Origin: Sulfurovum sp.
Lineage (GTDB): Bacteria > Campylobacterota > Campylobacteria > Campylobacterales > Sulfurovaceae
Length of the DNA stretch: 39,161 nucleotides
Assembly (NCBI GenBank): GCA_021647715.1
Contig: JAKIUE010000008.1
Coordinates: forward strand, 1 to 39,161
Direction of reading: 5' to 3'
The position numbers and the translations under genes were made by a program. Below, one piece after another: positions 13,203 through 21,893 of the stretch (position 1 is the stretch's first letter; every line of letters starts with the position of its first letter). A model generated the notes under the pieces. That model searched no databases. It saw nothing but the letters and a program-made list of their open reading frames with translations, and was not told the DNA's origin.

Positions 13203-14213
13203 ATGATGAAAGTAGTGTTTATGTTTATTTTTGTAGTATTTTCGTTACATGCAAAGGACTATACGAAAAATAAAGAGGTAAAAACATTTATTTCTATGCT
13301 TGTGAAAGAGTATACAATGGATAGAGAATATCTAGAAACGCTTTTTTCATCGGTAGAGGAATACAAAGCGCCATTGCGTGCATTTAGACCTAGGAAAATA
13401 AAGAAGCGTACACCTAAGCAAATAGCCAGGCTGAAGCGATTGTATCCTAAATATGGTGATTGGGATAGATACAAAAGATATAAAGTGAATCCTCTTAGAG
13501 TAAAGCAGGGGATTGAATTTCTAGAAAAACATAAAACTATCTTTGAAAATGTAGAAAAAAAATATGGTGTACCTAAAGAGTATTTGGCAGCTATCATTGG
13601 GATTGAAACTGTTTATGGTGGGAATGTTGGAAAATATCTTGTGTTTGATAACTTAGTGACACTTGCATTTGAGAAAAATAGAAGAAATAAGTTTTTTAAA
13701 AATCAACTTAAAAAATTTATACATTTAATTAAAACTGAAAAATTTAACCCTAAATATGTAAAAGGTTCCTATGCAGGAGCCATAGGCTTAGGACAGTTTA
13801 TGCCTAGTAATTACGAAGCGTATGGTGTAGATTATAATGGTGATGGTTATATTACTTTACATAAAGCAGGTGATTCAATAGCGTCTGTTGCTAACTATTT
13901 TGTAAAAAATGGTTGGAAGTCTGGTGAGCCAGTAGCAACAAGAGTAAACTATAAAGGCAATAGATTTAATAGGCTTGAAACAGGGTATACGAAAACATAT
14001 AACCGACGTGTACTTAAAGGTATTACTCCTAAGCAAAAATGGGATTATACTGGGAATATAAGGCTTATTAAACTGAATAGAAAAAGTTATGATGAACTTT
14101 GGTATGGGGCGAGAAATTTTCGTGTAATTACCCGATACAATCATAGTGCTTATTATGCTATGGCAGTACATCAATTGGCAGTGAAGATAAAAGAAAAGTT
14201 AGATGAAGATTAA
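13203..14213 (+). CDS. mltB: Lytic murein transglycosylase B-like (MltB family)
   Basis: Membrane-targeted enzyme that cleaves the MurNAc-GlcNAc bond of peptidoglycan with formation of 1,6-anhydro-MurNAc. An N-terminal hydrophobic signal (VVFMFIFVVFSLHA) is followed by YGVPKEYLAAIIGIETVYGG (121-140), with Glu 135 as catalytic acid, and by AGAIGLGQFMPSNYEAYGVD and NGDGYITLHKAGDSIASVAN. These are the signature of the SLT_2/MltB fold. No lipobox cysteine is visible, so it is probably periplasmic or signal-anchored and not a lipoprotein. Length (336) is normal. Two ATGs are adjacent (13203 and 13206); the second has better spacing to AGGAG. It overlaps rlmH by 11 bp. Confidence 0.9.
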   Translation: MMKVVFMFIFVVFSLHAKDYTKNKEVKTFISMLVKEYTMDREYLETLFSSVEEYKAPLRAFRPRKIKKRTPKQIARLKRLYPKYGDWDRYKRYKVNPLRVKQGIEFLEKHKTIFENVEKKYGVPKEYLAAIIGIETVYGGNVGKYLVFDNLVTLAFEKNRRNKFFKNQLKKFIHLIKTEKFNPKYVKGSYAGAIGLGQFMPSNYEAYGVDYNGDGYITLHKAGDSIASVANYFVKNGWKSGEPVATRVNYKGNRFNRLETGYTKTYNRRVLKGITPKQKWDYTGNIRLIKLNRKSYDELWYGARNFRVITRYNHSAYYAMAVHQLAVKIKEKLDED

Positions 14214-14664
14214 TGTTATCATTATTGATAAAAAAGCTAAACATGATTTATACCATGGACTTATTGAGCATTATAAAAAAATATCAAAACCATTTGCTAA
14301 AGTAGAAGTGATTGAAGTATTTAGCAAAGAGATAGCAAAGGCACAAGAGATTTCACCTCAGGCTGCACAAATCTCCTACACAAAAGCCTTGGAAAAGTAT
14401 ATGAAAAATGGCATTAATATCGCTTTAGACCCTTCATCAAATGAGGTTGATAGTCACGATTTTGCAAAATTACTTAAGAATTGCATGCAGGTAAATCTTT
14501 TTATTGGCGGTGCTTACGGCTTTGAGAGCAGTTTTTTGGCTAAATGTAATAATGCTGTATCATTTGGTAAAATAACGCTTTCACATAAATTAGTGAAAGT
14601 GGTTTTGTTAGAACAAATCTTTAGGGGTTTAGCTATTAATCATAACCATCCATATCATAAATAA
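14203..14664 (+). CDS. rlmH: 23S rRNA pseudouridine-1915 N3-methyltransferase
   Basis: RlmH is a SPOUT-class enzyme that methylates pseudouridine 1915 in helix 69 of 23S rRNA. The knotted SAM-binding region is FIGGAYGFES (100-109), followed by SFGKITLSHKLVKVVLLEQI and the invariant ending NHNHPYHK, whose Tyr and His contact the RNA. The 153-residue length is right. The start lies inside mltB, giving an 11-bp overlap, and the pair is probably translated together. Confidence 0.94.
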   Translation: MKINVIIIDKKAKHDLYHGLIEHYKKISKPFAKVEVIEVFSKEIAKAQEISPQAAQISYTKALEKYMKNGINIALDPSSNEVDSHDFAKLLKNCMQVNLFIGGAYGFESSFLAKCNNAVSFGKITLSHKLVKVVLLEQIFRGLAINHNHPYHK

Positions 14665-14685
14665 ATAATTAGGAAAATATATACA

Positions 14686-15042
14686 ATGTTAACAAAAATC
14701 GAACTAGAAGATTTTCAAAATAAATTATTAGACAGAAGAGTACAAATAGAAAAAAACCTTAGAGGTACATCTATGGAATTAGAACAAATGAGGGGACAAG
14801 AACTCAAAGATGAAGGGGATCATGCTTCAGTCTCAGCAGAAGCTATTGTGGACAATGCTATTTTGATACAACAACGTAAAGAATTAAACGAACTTGAACT
14901 TGCTTTAGATAAAATTAGAGAAGGTACTTATGGTACGTGTGAAATGTGTGAAGAACCTATAGGTAAGCCACGTTTAGAAGTGAAGAACTTTGCACGATAT
15001 TGTATCACTTGTCGTGAAATTACTGAAAAAGAAATGAAGTAA
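14686..15042 (+). CDS. DksA/TraR-family zinc-finger protein
   Basis: A helical N-terminus with a coiled-coil hairpin (residues about 8-78, including ELEQMRGQELKDEGDHASVS) leads to a zinc finger, C85-x2-C88 in TCEMCEEPIG and C106-x2-C109 in YCITCRE. DksA-type proteins bind in the RNA polymerase secondary channel and modify ppGpp-dependent transcription. At 118 residues it is shorter than E. coli DksA (151), as is usual in Campylobacterota; the tip carries D-E-G-D-H in place of the DxxDxA motif, so the activity may differ. Located 21 bp after rlmH, with AGGAAAATATA upstream. Confidence 0.88.
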   Translation: MLTKIELEDFQNKLLDRRVQIEKNLRGTSMELEQMRGQELKDEGDHASVSAEAIVDNAILIQQRKELNELELALDKIREGTYGTCEMCEEPIGKPRLEVKNFARYCITCREITEKEMK

Positions 15043-15082
15043 TTTTAGTCAATAGTATTATTACAACTATAAAGGATATTTT

Positions 15083-16135
15083 ATGAGATTAGGTCTATAT
15101 ATTTTTGCAGGGCTTGCACTTATGGCAATGGTAGGAGCATTTACCTATACAATTACACCAGATAATTTTATTATAGAGTTAATGGGTGTTAATTTTAATT
15201 TCCCTATTGCTGTTTGGGTAGTTTTACCTATGTTACTTTTGTTTTTATTTACAATAGGACATATGCTTTTTTATGGAGTACGAAATTACTTTAAACTTAA
15301 AAAGTGGGAAAGAGACACAGATACACTTGAAGATGCACTTTACTGGTCTTTGGTTAATGAACCAAAAGAGCAAAAATATGCGATAGAAAATATAAAAAAT
15401 AGAGCAGTATTGTTAAGTAAAGCATCTTTAAATATGTCTGATAATATAGAAGGACTTACGCCTCGTCTAGCAAAGGTTGTGAATATTATTCAAAAGATTA
15501 AAAATGGTGAATATATTGACCTTAAAGATGAGAAGATGCATAAAGTCTTTAATGAAGGTAATCCTATTTTAATACAAAATAGGTTAAATCAACTTACTGA
15601 AGGTGATAAGTTTGTAGAAGATGTGATGAAGGCATCATCTGACTATTCACTGCCTGTACAAAAAGAGGCATTGACGCTATTTGCCCAAAAAGAAGATTTT
15701 GAAAGTGCACGTAAATATGCAAAGGTGTTTGATGTTGAAAGCTTTTTCTTGATGTTAGATCGTGTAAATAGTGAAGATGATATTGGATTAACAAAAGAAA
15801 TTTTAAATGATTTTGTAGAGGCACTTAAGTTTTCTTGTGCAGATTTTATAAAAATTGCTCAAGTGACTAAAAAATACTTTAAACCTGATGAGAACTTGGC
15901 ACTTTTTAGAACCTACCAAAAAGAAAACCCTAAAGCACAAAATGCGTATCTTTATCTTCTTTTTGAGTATGAGCTATTAGATCAGGTATCTTCTTACTTA
16001 GAAGAACACGAGCCTAATGAATTTATAAAATTCAGAGCATTTTATAAGCTTAAACGTCAAAACAGTAAATATAGAATGAGAGATATCATAGATATAGACC
16101 ATGTATGTAATGATGCAAAATATTTAGCTAAATAA
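15083..16135 (+). CDS. Inner membrane protein with two N-terminal helices and a long cytoplasmic domain (unknown)
   Basis: The 350-residue protein begins with two hydrophobic segments (about 3-22 and 41-66) joined by a short loop. A hydrophilic, helix-rich domain of about 280 residues follows, with lysines right after helix 2 (FKLKKWERD), placing the bulk in the cytoplasm. Features include SLVNEPKEQKYAIENIKNRA, KASLNMSDNIEGLTPRLAKV and FRTYQKENPKAQNAYLYLLF; some of these resemble tetratricopeptide-like helical pairs. I do not recognise a named family; such proteins occur in Campylobacterota next to dksA/dus. AAAGGATATTTT gives a ribosome-binding site, and the gene follows the DksA-like gene by 40 bp. 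Confidence 0.72.
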   Translation: MRLGLYIFAGLALMAMVGAFTYTITPDNFIIELMGVNFNFPIAVWVVLPMLLLFLFTIGHMLFYGVRNYFKLKKWERDTDTLEDALYWSLVNEPKEQKYAIENIKNRAVLLSKASLNMSDNIEGLTPRLAKVVNIIQKIKNGEYIDLKDEKMHKVFNEGNPILIQNRLNQLTEGDKFVEDVMKASSDYSLPVQKEALTLFAQKEDFESARKYAKVFDVESFFLMLDRVNSEDDIGLTKEILNDFVEALKFSCADFIKIAQVTKKYFKPDENLALFRTYQKENPKAQNAYLYLLFEYELLDQVSSYLEEHEPNEFIKFRAFYKLKRQNSKYRMRDIIDIDHVCNDAKYLAK

Positions 16136-16200
16136 TGTCATTTGTAAGACAACATAAGCTCTTATATGATGTGTGTAGTTGTATTGTTTAGGACTTTAAA

Positions 16201-17157
16201 ATGCCTTCACTTGACTTCTCTAAACCTCTTTATGCATTAGCCCCTTTGGCGGGCTTTACTGATCTTCCTTTTCGTTCTGTGGTCAAAAAATTTGGGGTTG
16301 ACCTTACTATTTCTGAAATGATATCTTCAAATGCCTTGATACATAACTCTAAAAAAACACATAGAATGTTAGAGCGTTCACCCATAGAAAACCCTTATAG
16401 TATACAGATTGCAGGCTCTGACCTCGAAGTTATCAAACGTGCTGTAGAAATCATTAATGAGCGTGAAGATGTAACGGGTATAGACTTAAACTGTGGTTGT
16501 CCTGCACCAAAGGTTGTCAATAATCTTCAAGGCTCTTCTTTACTTACGGACTTACCGCAGATGGCAAAAGTTATTGAAACTATCAAGAAATACTCAAATA
16601 AAGAATATACTTCAGTCAAGTTTCGTTTAGGTTTTAATGAGAAAAATCATGTGGACATAGCAAAGCTCTGCGAAGAGGCAGGGGCAGATTATATTGCAGT
16701 GCATGGTCGTACTAGAGCAGGGCGGTACAAAGCAGCAGTTGATTATGATGCACTGGCTGAGATTAAGCAGCATGTACGTATTCCTATGTTTGCTAATGGC
16801 GATATAGATAGCCCTCAAAAAGCAAAATGGGTACAAGAATACACTGGAGCCGAAGGTGTGATGATAGGACGAGCGGCTGTGGGTAAGCCATGGATATTTA
16901 GGCAAATCAAAGAGGGTATGGATGAGGCTACTCCTGAGCTTATAAAAGAGGTAGTTTTAGAACATTTTGATCAAATGATAGAACATTATGATAGTTATGG
17001 TGCGATTATTTTTAGAAAAAATTTACACTCTTATTCTAAAGCAGGGTATAGTGGTGCATCACTTTTTAGAAATGAAGTAAATACCATTGAAGACCCTAAA
17101 CAAATGAGAGATGTAATCGAATCATTTTTTTCTCAAAATTTTATAGGTACTACTTAG
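16201..17157 (+). CDS. dusB: tRNA-dihydrouridine synthase, DusB-like
   Basis: FMN-dependent reductase that converts uridines in tRNA D-loops to dihydrouridine. The TIM barrel starts YALAPLAGFTDLPFRSVVKK (11-30); the active-site loop GIDLNCGCPAPKVV holds catalytic C100; HGRTRAGRYKA and GVMIGRAAVGKPWIF bind FMN phosphate. A C-terminal helical domain recognises tRNA (FRKNLHSYSKAGYSGASLFR). The 318-residue length is in range for the family. DusB is the usual sole or main Dus of Campylobacterota, but the motif set does not by itself separate DusB from other Dus subfamilies. Confidence 0.92.
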   Translation: MPSLDFSKPLYALAPLAGFTDLPFRSVVKKFGVDLTISEMISSNALIHNSKKTHRMLERSPIENPYSIQIAGSDLEVIKRAVEIINEREDVTGIDLNCGCPAPKVVNNLQGSSLLTDLPQMAKVIETIKKYSNKEYTSVKFRLGFNEKNHVDIAKLCEEAGADYIAVHGRTRAGRYKAAVDYDALAEIKQHVRIPMFANGDIDSPQKAKWVQEYTGAEGVMIGRAAVGKPWIFRQIKEGMDEATPELIKEVVLEHFDQMIEHYDSYGAIIFRKNLHSYSKAGYSGASLFRNEVNTIEDPKQMRDVIESFFSQNFIGTT

Positions 17158-17167
17158 TGAAGGAAGC

Positions 17168-17209
17168 TTGACATAAATCAAAATGCCTGTATCTAAAATT
17201 GATTATAAT
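17168..17209 (+). promoter_or_regulatory. FNR-like box and -10 element (class II arrangement) for the CopD-like gene
   Basis: TTGAC-ATAA-ATCAA (17168-17181) matches TTGAT-N4-ATCAA with one mismatch. A perfect TATAAT lies at 17204-17209. If transcription starts 7 bp after it (17216), the box centre is at -41.5, the classic position for activation by an FNR/CRP-family protein. An AGGAAG ribosome-binding site precedes the ATG at 17233. Confidence 0.5.
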
Positions 17210-17232
17210 CGTTTAAAATTTTAGGAAGTATT

Positions 17233-17649
17233 ATGACCTTTATCTTGATTAAGACTATTCATCTTTTTGCAGCTTTTATCTATGGTGGTTTTCTTATTGT
17301 GGATAACTTGTTTCTTGTGCATATAAAAAAATCCTATAGTGAAGATGAGCATAAGAAGATACGTGAATCTTTTATGAAGGTTGTAAGAAAGGTGGTGCCT
17401 CCTAGCCTTTTAGTTGCGGTGATTACTGGGTTATATCTTATCACACAAGTCTTTGGTGTCATAGATGAAGAGGGGATGAGCCGTTTTCAAATACTCTTAG
17501 CACTTAAAGCATTTTTAGGTATTTGGTTAGGAGTTAGAGGATTCTTGCAAGTTTATGTAGGTGTTCAACCTTTGGTTTTTAAAAGCCATGTATTACCATT
17601 TACTTTTGTACTTACTATTATCTTCCTCTCACAGTTTATGTATATTTAG
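17233..17649 (+). CDS. CopD/DUF2269-like four-helix membrane protein
   Basis: The 138-residue protein has four hydrophobic segments (about 3-24, 54-76, 84-106 and 115-137). The first contains TIHLFAAFIYGGFLI with a His facing the membrane, and the second follows a basic loop ending KVVPPSLL, both features of CopD and DUF2269-like proteins, some of which bind haem or copper in the membrane. The assignment is by overall pattern only. Its promoter holds an FNR-like box at -41.5, suggesting control by oxygen, NO or respiration. Its TAG shares bases with the TAA of the convergent PqiA-like gene. Confidence 0.55.
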   Translation: MTFILIKTIHLFAAFIYGGFLIVDNLFLVHIKKSYSEDEHKKIRESFMKVVRKVVPPSLLVAVITGLYLITQVFGVIDEEGMSRFQILLALKAFLGIWLGVRGFLQVYVGVQPLVFKSHVLPFTFVLTIIFLSQFMYI

Positions 17650-18932
17650 TCTCTCTTATGCTTGTATTCAACCATAAGAGAGAGTACAAAACTTGTGAGT
17701 ACAAAGCCTAAAAATAAAAAGAAACCTACTTCCAAGTGTGTGCCATTGGTTGTGATGATATTGATAGGATTGGCTTGAGATTCAAGTTGTTTTAGCTCAT
17801 TACTTACTACGCCATCAAGCCCTAAGTATGCCATAAAGATAGAAACCACAAATACATCTGCCATAGACCATTTTGTTGATTTTAATGCAAAGAATCGGGT
17901 AATAGGGTTATCTCCTATGATACTTTTACTATAAAAGTACATAGTTGTTGCTATAAGTTTTAGTACAGGAAAGATGATGGAAAACATTACAAGTAAAATA
18001 CCTACAAATATCATACGTGTTTCATCAGACTCCATAAGAAGTCTCACTAAGTCTGAGATACTTTTGCTTTGAAAAAAGAGAATTTGGTTTTCAAATATGA
18101 CTTGTTTGTCTAGTATGGTAAAGGTGAGTTTGTTTATCTTTGCTTCGATGTCTAGCATTGGTAACATCAGTCCTGAGATAAGCAAAGCGATGGTTGTTCC
18201 AGAGAGTATCCAAAGCGTAAAGCTTGAAAGTACTCCAGAGAGTAGAACAAGAAGTATGATGCCTCCAGCTAAGAAGAGTATAATGTTCATGGCACCATTC
18301 ATTAATGTATGGTTCTCTTTTATTTTACTGTCTAAGAGTGTATTGCATGTCTCTGGTGTTGTTGCGTTATACTTTTTTAGTACAGTATTGTATGCAAGCA
18401 TATCAGTGTTTCTTTGAAATTTTTCAGCCATAAATGCTTTGAGTTTTTGTCGAATGAGTTTTTTTGCACGTGCTTGGTTTTTTGGTTTTTCTACTTCTGT
18501 CATGACAGCATCGGTGAATTCTGGAACACGTCTACGTAAATCTCTAAAGTCTATGAGTGAATCTGTAATCATCTGTTTTGTTGAGCCAAGGATGGAGTCA
18601 AAGAATCCTCTATTGCCACGGTTTCTCTCTTTTACTACACGTTCTGCTTCAAGAACAAGCGTGTCTATGACTGTTTGGATATAGCCTTTAACTTCTTCTC
18701 TATTGGTGGTATTGAGGTTAAAGGTTTCTATTTTTTTGTCTATAATTTCTGTAATTTTAGCTGTCCAAATGTCGGAATTAAACATACCATATTGGACAGA
18801 GTGAAGGGTGGCATAATCAGATTTATATGTTTTGGCACTCTCTCCAAACTGTATAAGTTTGACAGAAAAATAGATGAGAAATATAAGTAGAGTAATGCTG
18901 AGCATAGCTAGTATTTTTTTGTACAAATTCAT
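17646..18932 (-). CDS. Paraquat-inducible protein A-like membrane protein
   Basis: The C-terminal about 160 residues match a PqiA/YebS membrane domain: FQSKSISDLVRLLMESDETR, then VGILLVMFSIIFPVLKLIAT and KSTKWSMADVFVVSIFMAYL, with the conserved P and the W-S-M-x-D-V-F-V motif. The N-terminal part has one membrane anchor near residue 12 and a long periplasmic helical region (residues about 30-190, including VVKERNRGNRGFFDSILGST). This is an unusual layout: PqiA proteins normally have a paired or CxxC-bearing membrane domain. The second ATG (18932) is preferred over 18947 because it has GAGGAA seven bases upstream. PqiA-type proteins act with MCE proteins in lipid transport; no MCE gene is adjacent. 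Confidence 0.7.
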   Translation of the reverse strand: MNLYKKILAMLSITLLIFLIYFSVKLIQFGESAKTYKSDYATLHSVQYGMFNSDIWTAKITEIIDKKIETFNLNTTNREEVKGYIQTVIDTLVLEAERVVKERNRGNRGFFDSILGSTKQMITDSLIDFRDLRRRVPEFTDAVMTEVEKPKNQARAKKLIRQKLKAFMAEKFQRNTDMLAYNTVLKKYNATTPETCNTLLDSKIKENHTLMNGAMNIILFLAGGIILLVLLSGVLSSFTLWILSGTTIALLISGLMLPMLDIEAKINKLTFTILDKQVIFENQILFFQSKSISDLVRLLMESDETRMIFVGILLVMFSIIFPVLKLIATTMYFYSKSIIGDNPITRFFALKSTKWSMADVFVVSIFMAYLGLDGVVSNELKQLESQANPINIITTNGTHLEVGFFLFLGFVLTSFVLSLMVEYKHKRD

Positions 18933-19110
18933 AAATGTATTCCTCATTTTTTTAATTAAATAGTATATCTAAATTATGTTATGGGAATTGTTAGATTAAC
19001 TATATCAATATGATAATAATAAATTAAATTTAAGTAATATACCGATATCATATAAGTATTATTTATTATTTATTATAATATTTAAAACTATTATATTGAG
19101 GAGGCTGTAG

Positions 19111-20550
19111 ATGAAAAAGAAAAGTATAGGGTTGCTGAGTATGGTTTTAGCAACAGAGTTGCTTATCTCTGGAGGGAATATAGGTGCACCAAAAGGTGTA
19201 GATGAAAAAAATATAAATGCGTTAACAGAGGGAGATCTCATTGCACCGGTATTTACAAAAGCAAAATATAAATATATACCAAAGCCTATTACGGTTGATG
19301 ATGGTAGTTTTCATGGATATGTAAGAATGCATCATATCTTTGATGGTGAAGATAATGGGTTTGACCCTGTTACTGGGAGTACTTTAGGTTTTGGCTTAGG
19401 GTATGGAGCAGAAATTATAAAAGGGCTTAAAGTTGGTGTCGAAGTTTACGGGGTTATGGATTCGGGACTTACAGATACAGATGAAACAGCCATAGCTTAT
19501 GGTCAATTTCTTAATGAAGTAAAGAAACCAGGTGAGTTAGATGCTGGTATGGCATGGGGTGCTCACATTAGGTACGAAGGTGAAGGCTTTAAAGCACAGA
19601 TAGGAAGAAGTCAGTTTACATCTCCGATGACAAAGATACAAATAACGCATGTTCCTAACCTTTATGAGTATGCAAGATTTGATACAAAGTTATTTGGTGG
19701 AAATGCTTCTGCTTCCTTCATTACTAAAATGTCATATGGTTCACGTGCTGCAGCTGATTTTGGACTTATAGGTGAAAAAACAGGCACAGCAGGTATGGCT
19801 CTTTCACCGTTTACCAATCCTAAGGTATTTAGACATAGAGGTACGTATTATGATATCTCAGATACAGTTTTAAAAAATGATTCAAATGGTATATTTGTTT
19901 TAGGGTATGAGAAAAAAATAAGAAGATTTGATTTAAGGGTATGGGATTTTTATGTAGATGATGTAGCAAACAACCTTTATGCAGATGTTTCTTATAAAAA
20001 ACCTTTTGGAGGAGGTATTGGTATGAAACTTTCCGCTCAAGTTTGGAATCAACAAATAGACAATCTTTTTTATGAGAAGAAGTATGGTGGTACAATGTTT
20101 GGTGCAGAAGTTATATTAAAATGGGGTAATGTCATTGGGAAACTAGCCTACACAACAAAAGATGAAGGTGGATTACTTAACGCATGGGGAGCAAACCCTG
20201 GATATACTTCTTCTATATTCTCTCGTAATGAATACCGTGGAGATGTTGATGCTTACAAAGCGACACTTGTTTATAAACCACTTAAAAATCTTAAGTTTAT
20301 GGTTTCATATGCTGACTATGGACAGTCTGATATGAGTTTAAAAGTGAAAAAACCAGGAAAACCTGCATTTACACTAAATCCAACTACAGATGCGACTGAA
20401 AGAGATTTTGCTATAGTCTATAATCCACTACCAGAATTAACAATAAAGTTATTTAATGCCAATAGAACTTCTGAGTTTCATGGTGCTAAAAATGGTAAAG
20501 TGAAAAAAACGCAAAACCATACGCGTTTAATATTAAACTACGCGTTTTAA
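19111..20550 (+). CDS. OprD-like outer membrane porin
   Basis: A 479-residue outer membrane protein with an N-terminal hydrophobic export signal (SIGLLSMVLATELLISGG, unusually Ser- and Glu-containing). Amphipathic beta strands follow, built of alternating aromatic and Gly residues (HGYVRMHHIFDGEDNGFD, LGFGLGYGAEIIKGLKVGVE), and the last strand ends LILNYAF with a terminal Phe, the signal read by the BAM complex. Strand patterns and the conserved early HGYVRMHH region fit OprD/campylobacterial major outer membrane porins. The GAGGAGG ribosome-binding site is very strong. A multihaem cytochrome begins 15 bp downstream, so the two are probably one operon. A pore that supplies a substrate to the cytochrome is a reasonable inference. 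Confidence 0.82.
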   Translation: MKKKSIGLLSMVLATELLISGGNIGAPKGVDEKNINALTEGDLIAPVFTKAKYKYIPKPITVDDGSFHGYVRMHHIFDGEDNGFDPVTGSTLGFGLGYGAEIIKGLKVGVEVYGVMDSGLTDTDETAIAYGQFLNEVKKPGELDAGMAWGAHIRYEGEGFKAQIGRSQFTSPMTKIQITHVPNLYEYARFDTKLFGGNASASFITKMSYGSRAAADFGLIGEKTGTAGMALSPFTNPKVFRHRGTYYDISDTVLKNDSNGIFVLGYEKKIRRFDLRVWDFYVDDVANNLYADVSYKKPFGGGIGMKLSAQVWNQQIDNLFYEKKYGGTMFGAEVILKWGNVIGKLAYTTKDEGGLLNAWGANPGYTSSIFSRNEYRGDVDAYKATLVYKPLKNLKFMVSYADYGQSDMSLKVKKPGKPAFTLNPTTDATERDFAIVYNPLPELTIKLFNANRTSEFHGAKNGKVKKTQNHTRLILNYAF

Positions 20551-20565
20551 ATAAAGGATTAAAAA

Positions 20566-21669
20566 ATGAAAAAGTTATTTATATATTGTATGTTAACTGG
20601 TTTTGCATTTGCAAATATGCAATTTGCAAAAAACAAAGAGTGTAGCTCTTGTCATCCGACTATCTACAACGAGTATAAAACTTCTCAACATGCCAAGGCA
20701 ACTATATTTGATGACCCTATACATGCAGCAGTTTATGACAAGCACCCTCAGTATAATAAAAAAGATATGTATCGTTGTGGTCATTGCCATACACCCACAG
20801 CAGACAACTTAAGTGCATTAGTAGGGAAAGATGGACCTACACCTGATTCGAATAATGAAACACAAAACGAAGCAGTGGCTTGTGCGTATTGTCACCGTAT
20901 TGAAGATGTCAAACATGGTGTTACCATGAATAAAAATGTTATTTCCTTAAAAGAAAAAGTATACATGACAGCTAAATCAAACCCTGGCACTTCTCCATTT
21001 CATGGTTTAAAAACAAATAAAGCCATTTTTAAAGATGGAAAAATGTGTATGGGTTGTCACTCGCATAAGTCAAACAAAGAAGAGTTTCAAGTATGTGCAA
21101 CAAATATCAATAATAATGCATCTAAAAAATCCTGTATAGAGTGTCATATGCATAAAGTAGATGGTGCCCCTTCCACTATGAGTAGTGCTAAAAAGCATAC
21201 TTTCCATGGTTTTCCTGGACTTCATGGTGACTTAACACACTTGTCTCAGTATGTAACTATAGATATTAGCACAAAAGAAGCTAATTCCATGTTCACTGTA
21301 GTTGTAAATCATGATGTACCACACCCCTCATTGCTACACCCACTACGTTCATCGGAACTTCGTGTAAGTGTAAACAGTGGTGGAAGTATTACAAAAATGG
21401 AAACTAGAAAGATTATTAAAAAAATTGGAACAAAAGGTAAACCCTCTGCACCATGGTTAGCCACACAAATAGTACATGATACTAGAATACCAGCAAATAG
21501 TAAAAAAGTATATCCATACAAATGGGATGTGAAAAGTGGCGATATAATTACAGCTGAATTTGGTTATTTTTTGGTAAAACCCGAAGCATTAAAAAAGTTT
21601 GATTTGCTAGAAAATAAAGAGGCTAAGAAATTTAGAGTTATTAGAAAAGAGACATTTACAGTTAAGTAA
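20566..21669 (+). CDS. Periplasmic pentahaem cytochrome c (cytochrome c554-like)
   Basis: Five CxxCH haem sites: CSSCH (26-30), CGHCH (71-75), CAYCH (106-110), CMGCH (161-165) and CIECH (190-194). The first half is haem-packed, and residues about 210-367 have no haem site but contain beta-rich stretches (HPSLLHPLRSSELRVSVNSG, VYPYKWDVKSGDI). The layout is close to cytochrome_C554-type multihaem proteins. A signal peptide (MKKLFIYCMLTGFAFA) targets it to the periplasm. Such proteins move electrons or reduce/oxidise nitrogen or sulfur compounds; the substrate cannot be assigned. Its position 15 bp after an OprD-like porin suggests functional coupling. A hairpin terminator follows the stop. Confidence 0.88.
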   Translation: MKKLFIYCMLTGFAFANMQFAKNKECSSCHPTIYNEYKTSQHAKATIFDDPIHAAVYDKHPQYNKKDMYRCGHCHTPTADNLSALVGKDGPTPDSNNETQNEAVACAYCHRIEDVKHGVTMNKNVISLKEKVYMTAKSNPGTSPFHGLKTNKAIFKDGKMCMGCHSHKSNKEEFQVCATNINNNASKKSCIECHMHKVDGAPSTMSSAKKHTFHGFPGLHGDLTHLSQYVTIDISTKEANSMFTVVVNHDVPHPSLLHPLRSSELRVSVNSGGSITKMETRKIIKKIGTKGKPSAPWLATQIVHDTRIPANSKKVYPYKWDVKSGDIITAEFGYFLVKPEALKKFDLLENKEAKKFRVIRKETFTVK

Positions 21670-21690
21670 AAGTGTTAGTAATATGTAAGT

Positions 21691-21715
21691 AAGGGTAGGT
21701 TTTATGCCTACCCTT
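21691..21715. terminator. Hairpin terminator between the cytochrome and small peptide genes
   Basis: AAGGGTAGG (21691-21699) pairs with CCTACCCTT (21707-21715) around a 7-nt loop. It lies 21 bp after the pentahaem cytochrome stop and about 20 bp before the end of the convergent small gene, so it may serve both. The T tail is short (TTTAAAG). Confidence 0.6.
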
Positions 21716-21734
21716 TAAAGAACGTCTGCTAGTC

Positions 21735-21893
21735 CTAGCAAAAACATCCATCAACATCGTAAGAGTCTGTACCAAAATCAGTCTCTACTTCTTCTACCCA
21801 TTCAGTAGTATTCTCTGTTTGTGTTTCTTCTGCCATTGTCACTGTAGAGAATAGTAGTGCTAATATCGCGGATGTCGTTAATAAATTTTTCAT
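21735..21893 (-). CDS. Small exported peptide ending in Cys-x-Cys
   Basis: The 52-residue product begins MKNLLTTSAILALLFSTVTM-A, a good Sec signal peptide. The mature part is acidic (about 32 residues: EETQTENTTEWVEEVETDFG and SYDV) and ends DGCFC, with two cysteines in the last three residues. The frame extends to 21920, but 21893 is chosen because it begins the signal. It is convergent with the pentahaem cytochrome gene. The family is unknown to me. The C-terminal CxC pair could bind a metal or form a disulfide; this is a guess. Confidence 0.5.
   Translation of the reverse strand: MKNLLTTSAILALLFSTVTMAEETQTENTTEWVEEVETDFGTDSYDVDGCFC

Noticed and set aside
18995-19008. FNR-like box upstream of the porin (ATTAA-CTAT-ATCAA)
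   Set aside because: Only one half-site fits, and its distance to the best TATAAT (19074-19079) is wrong for class II activation.
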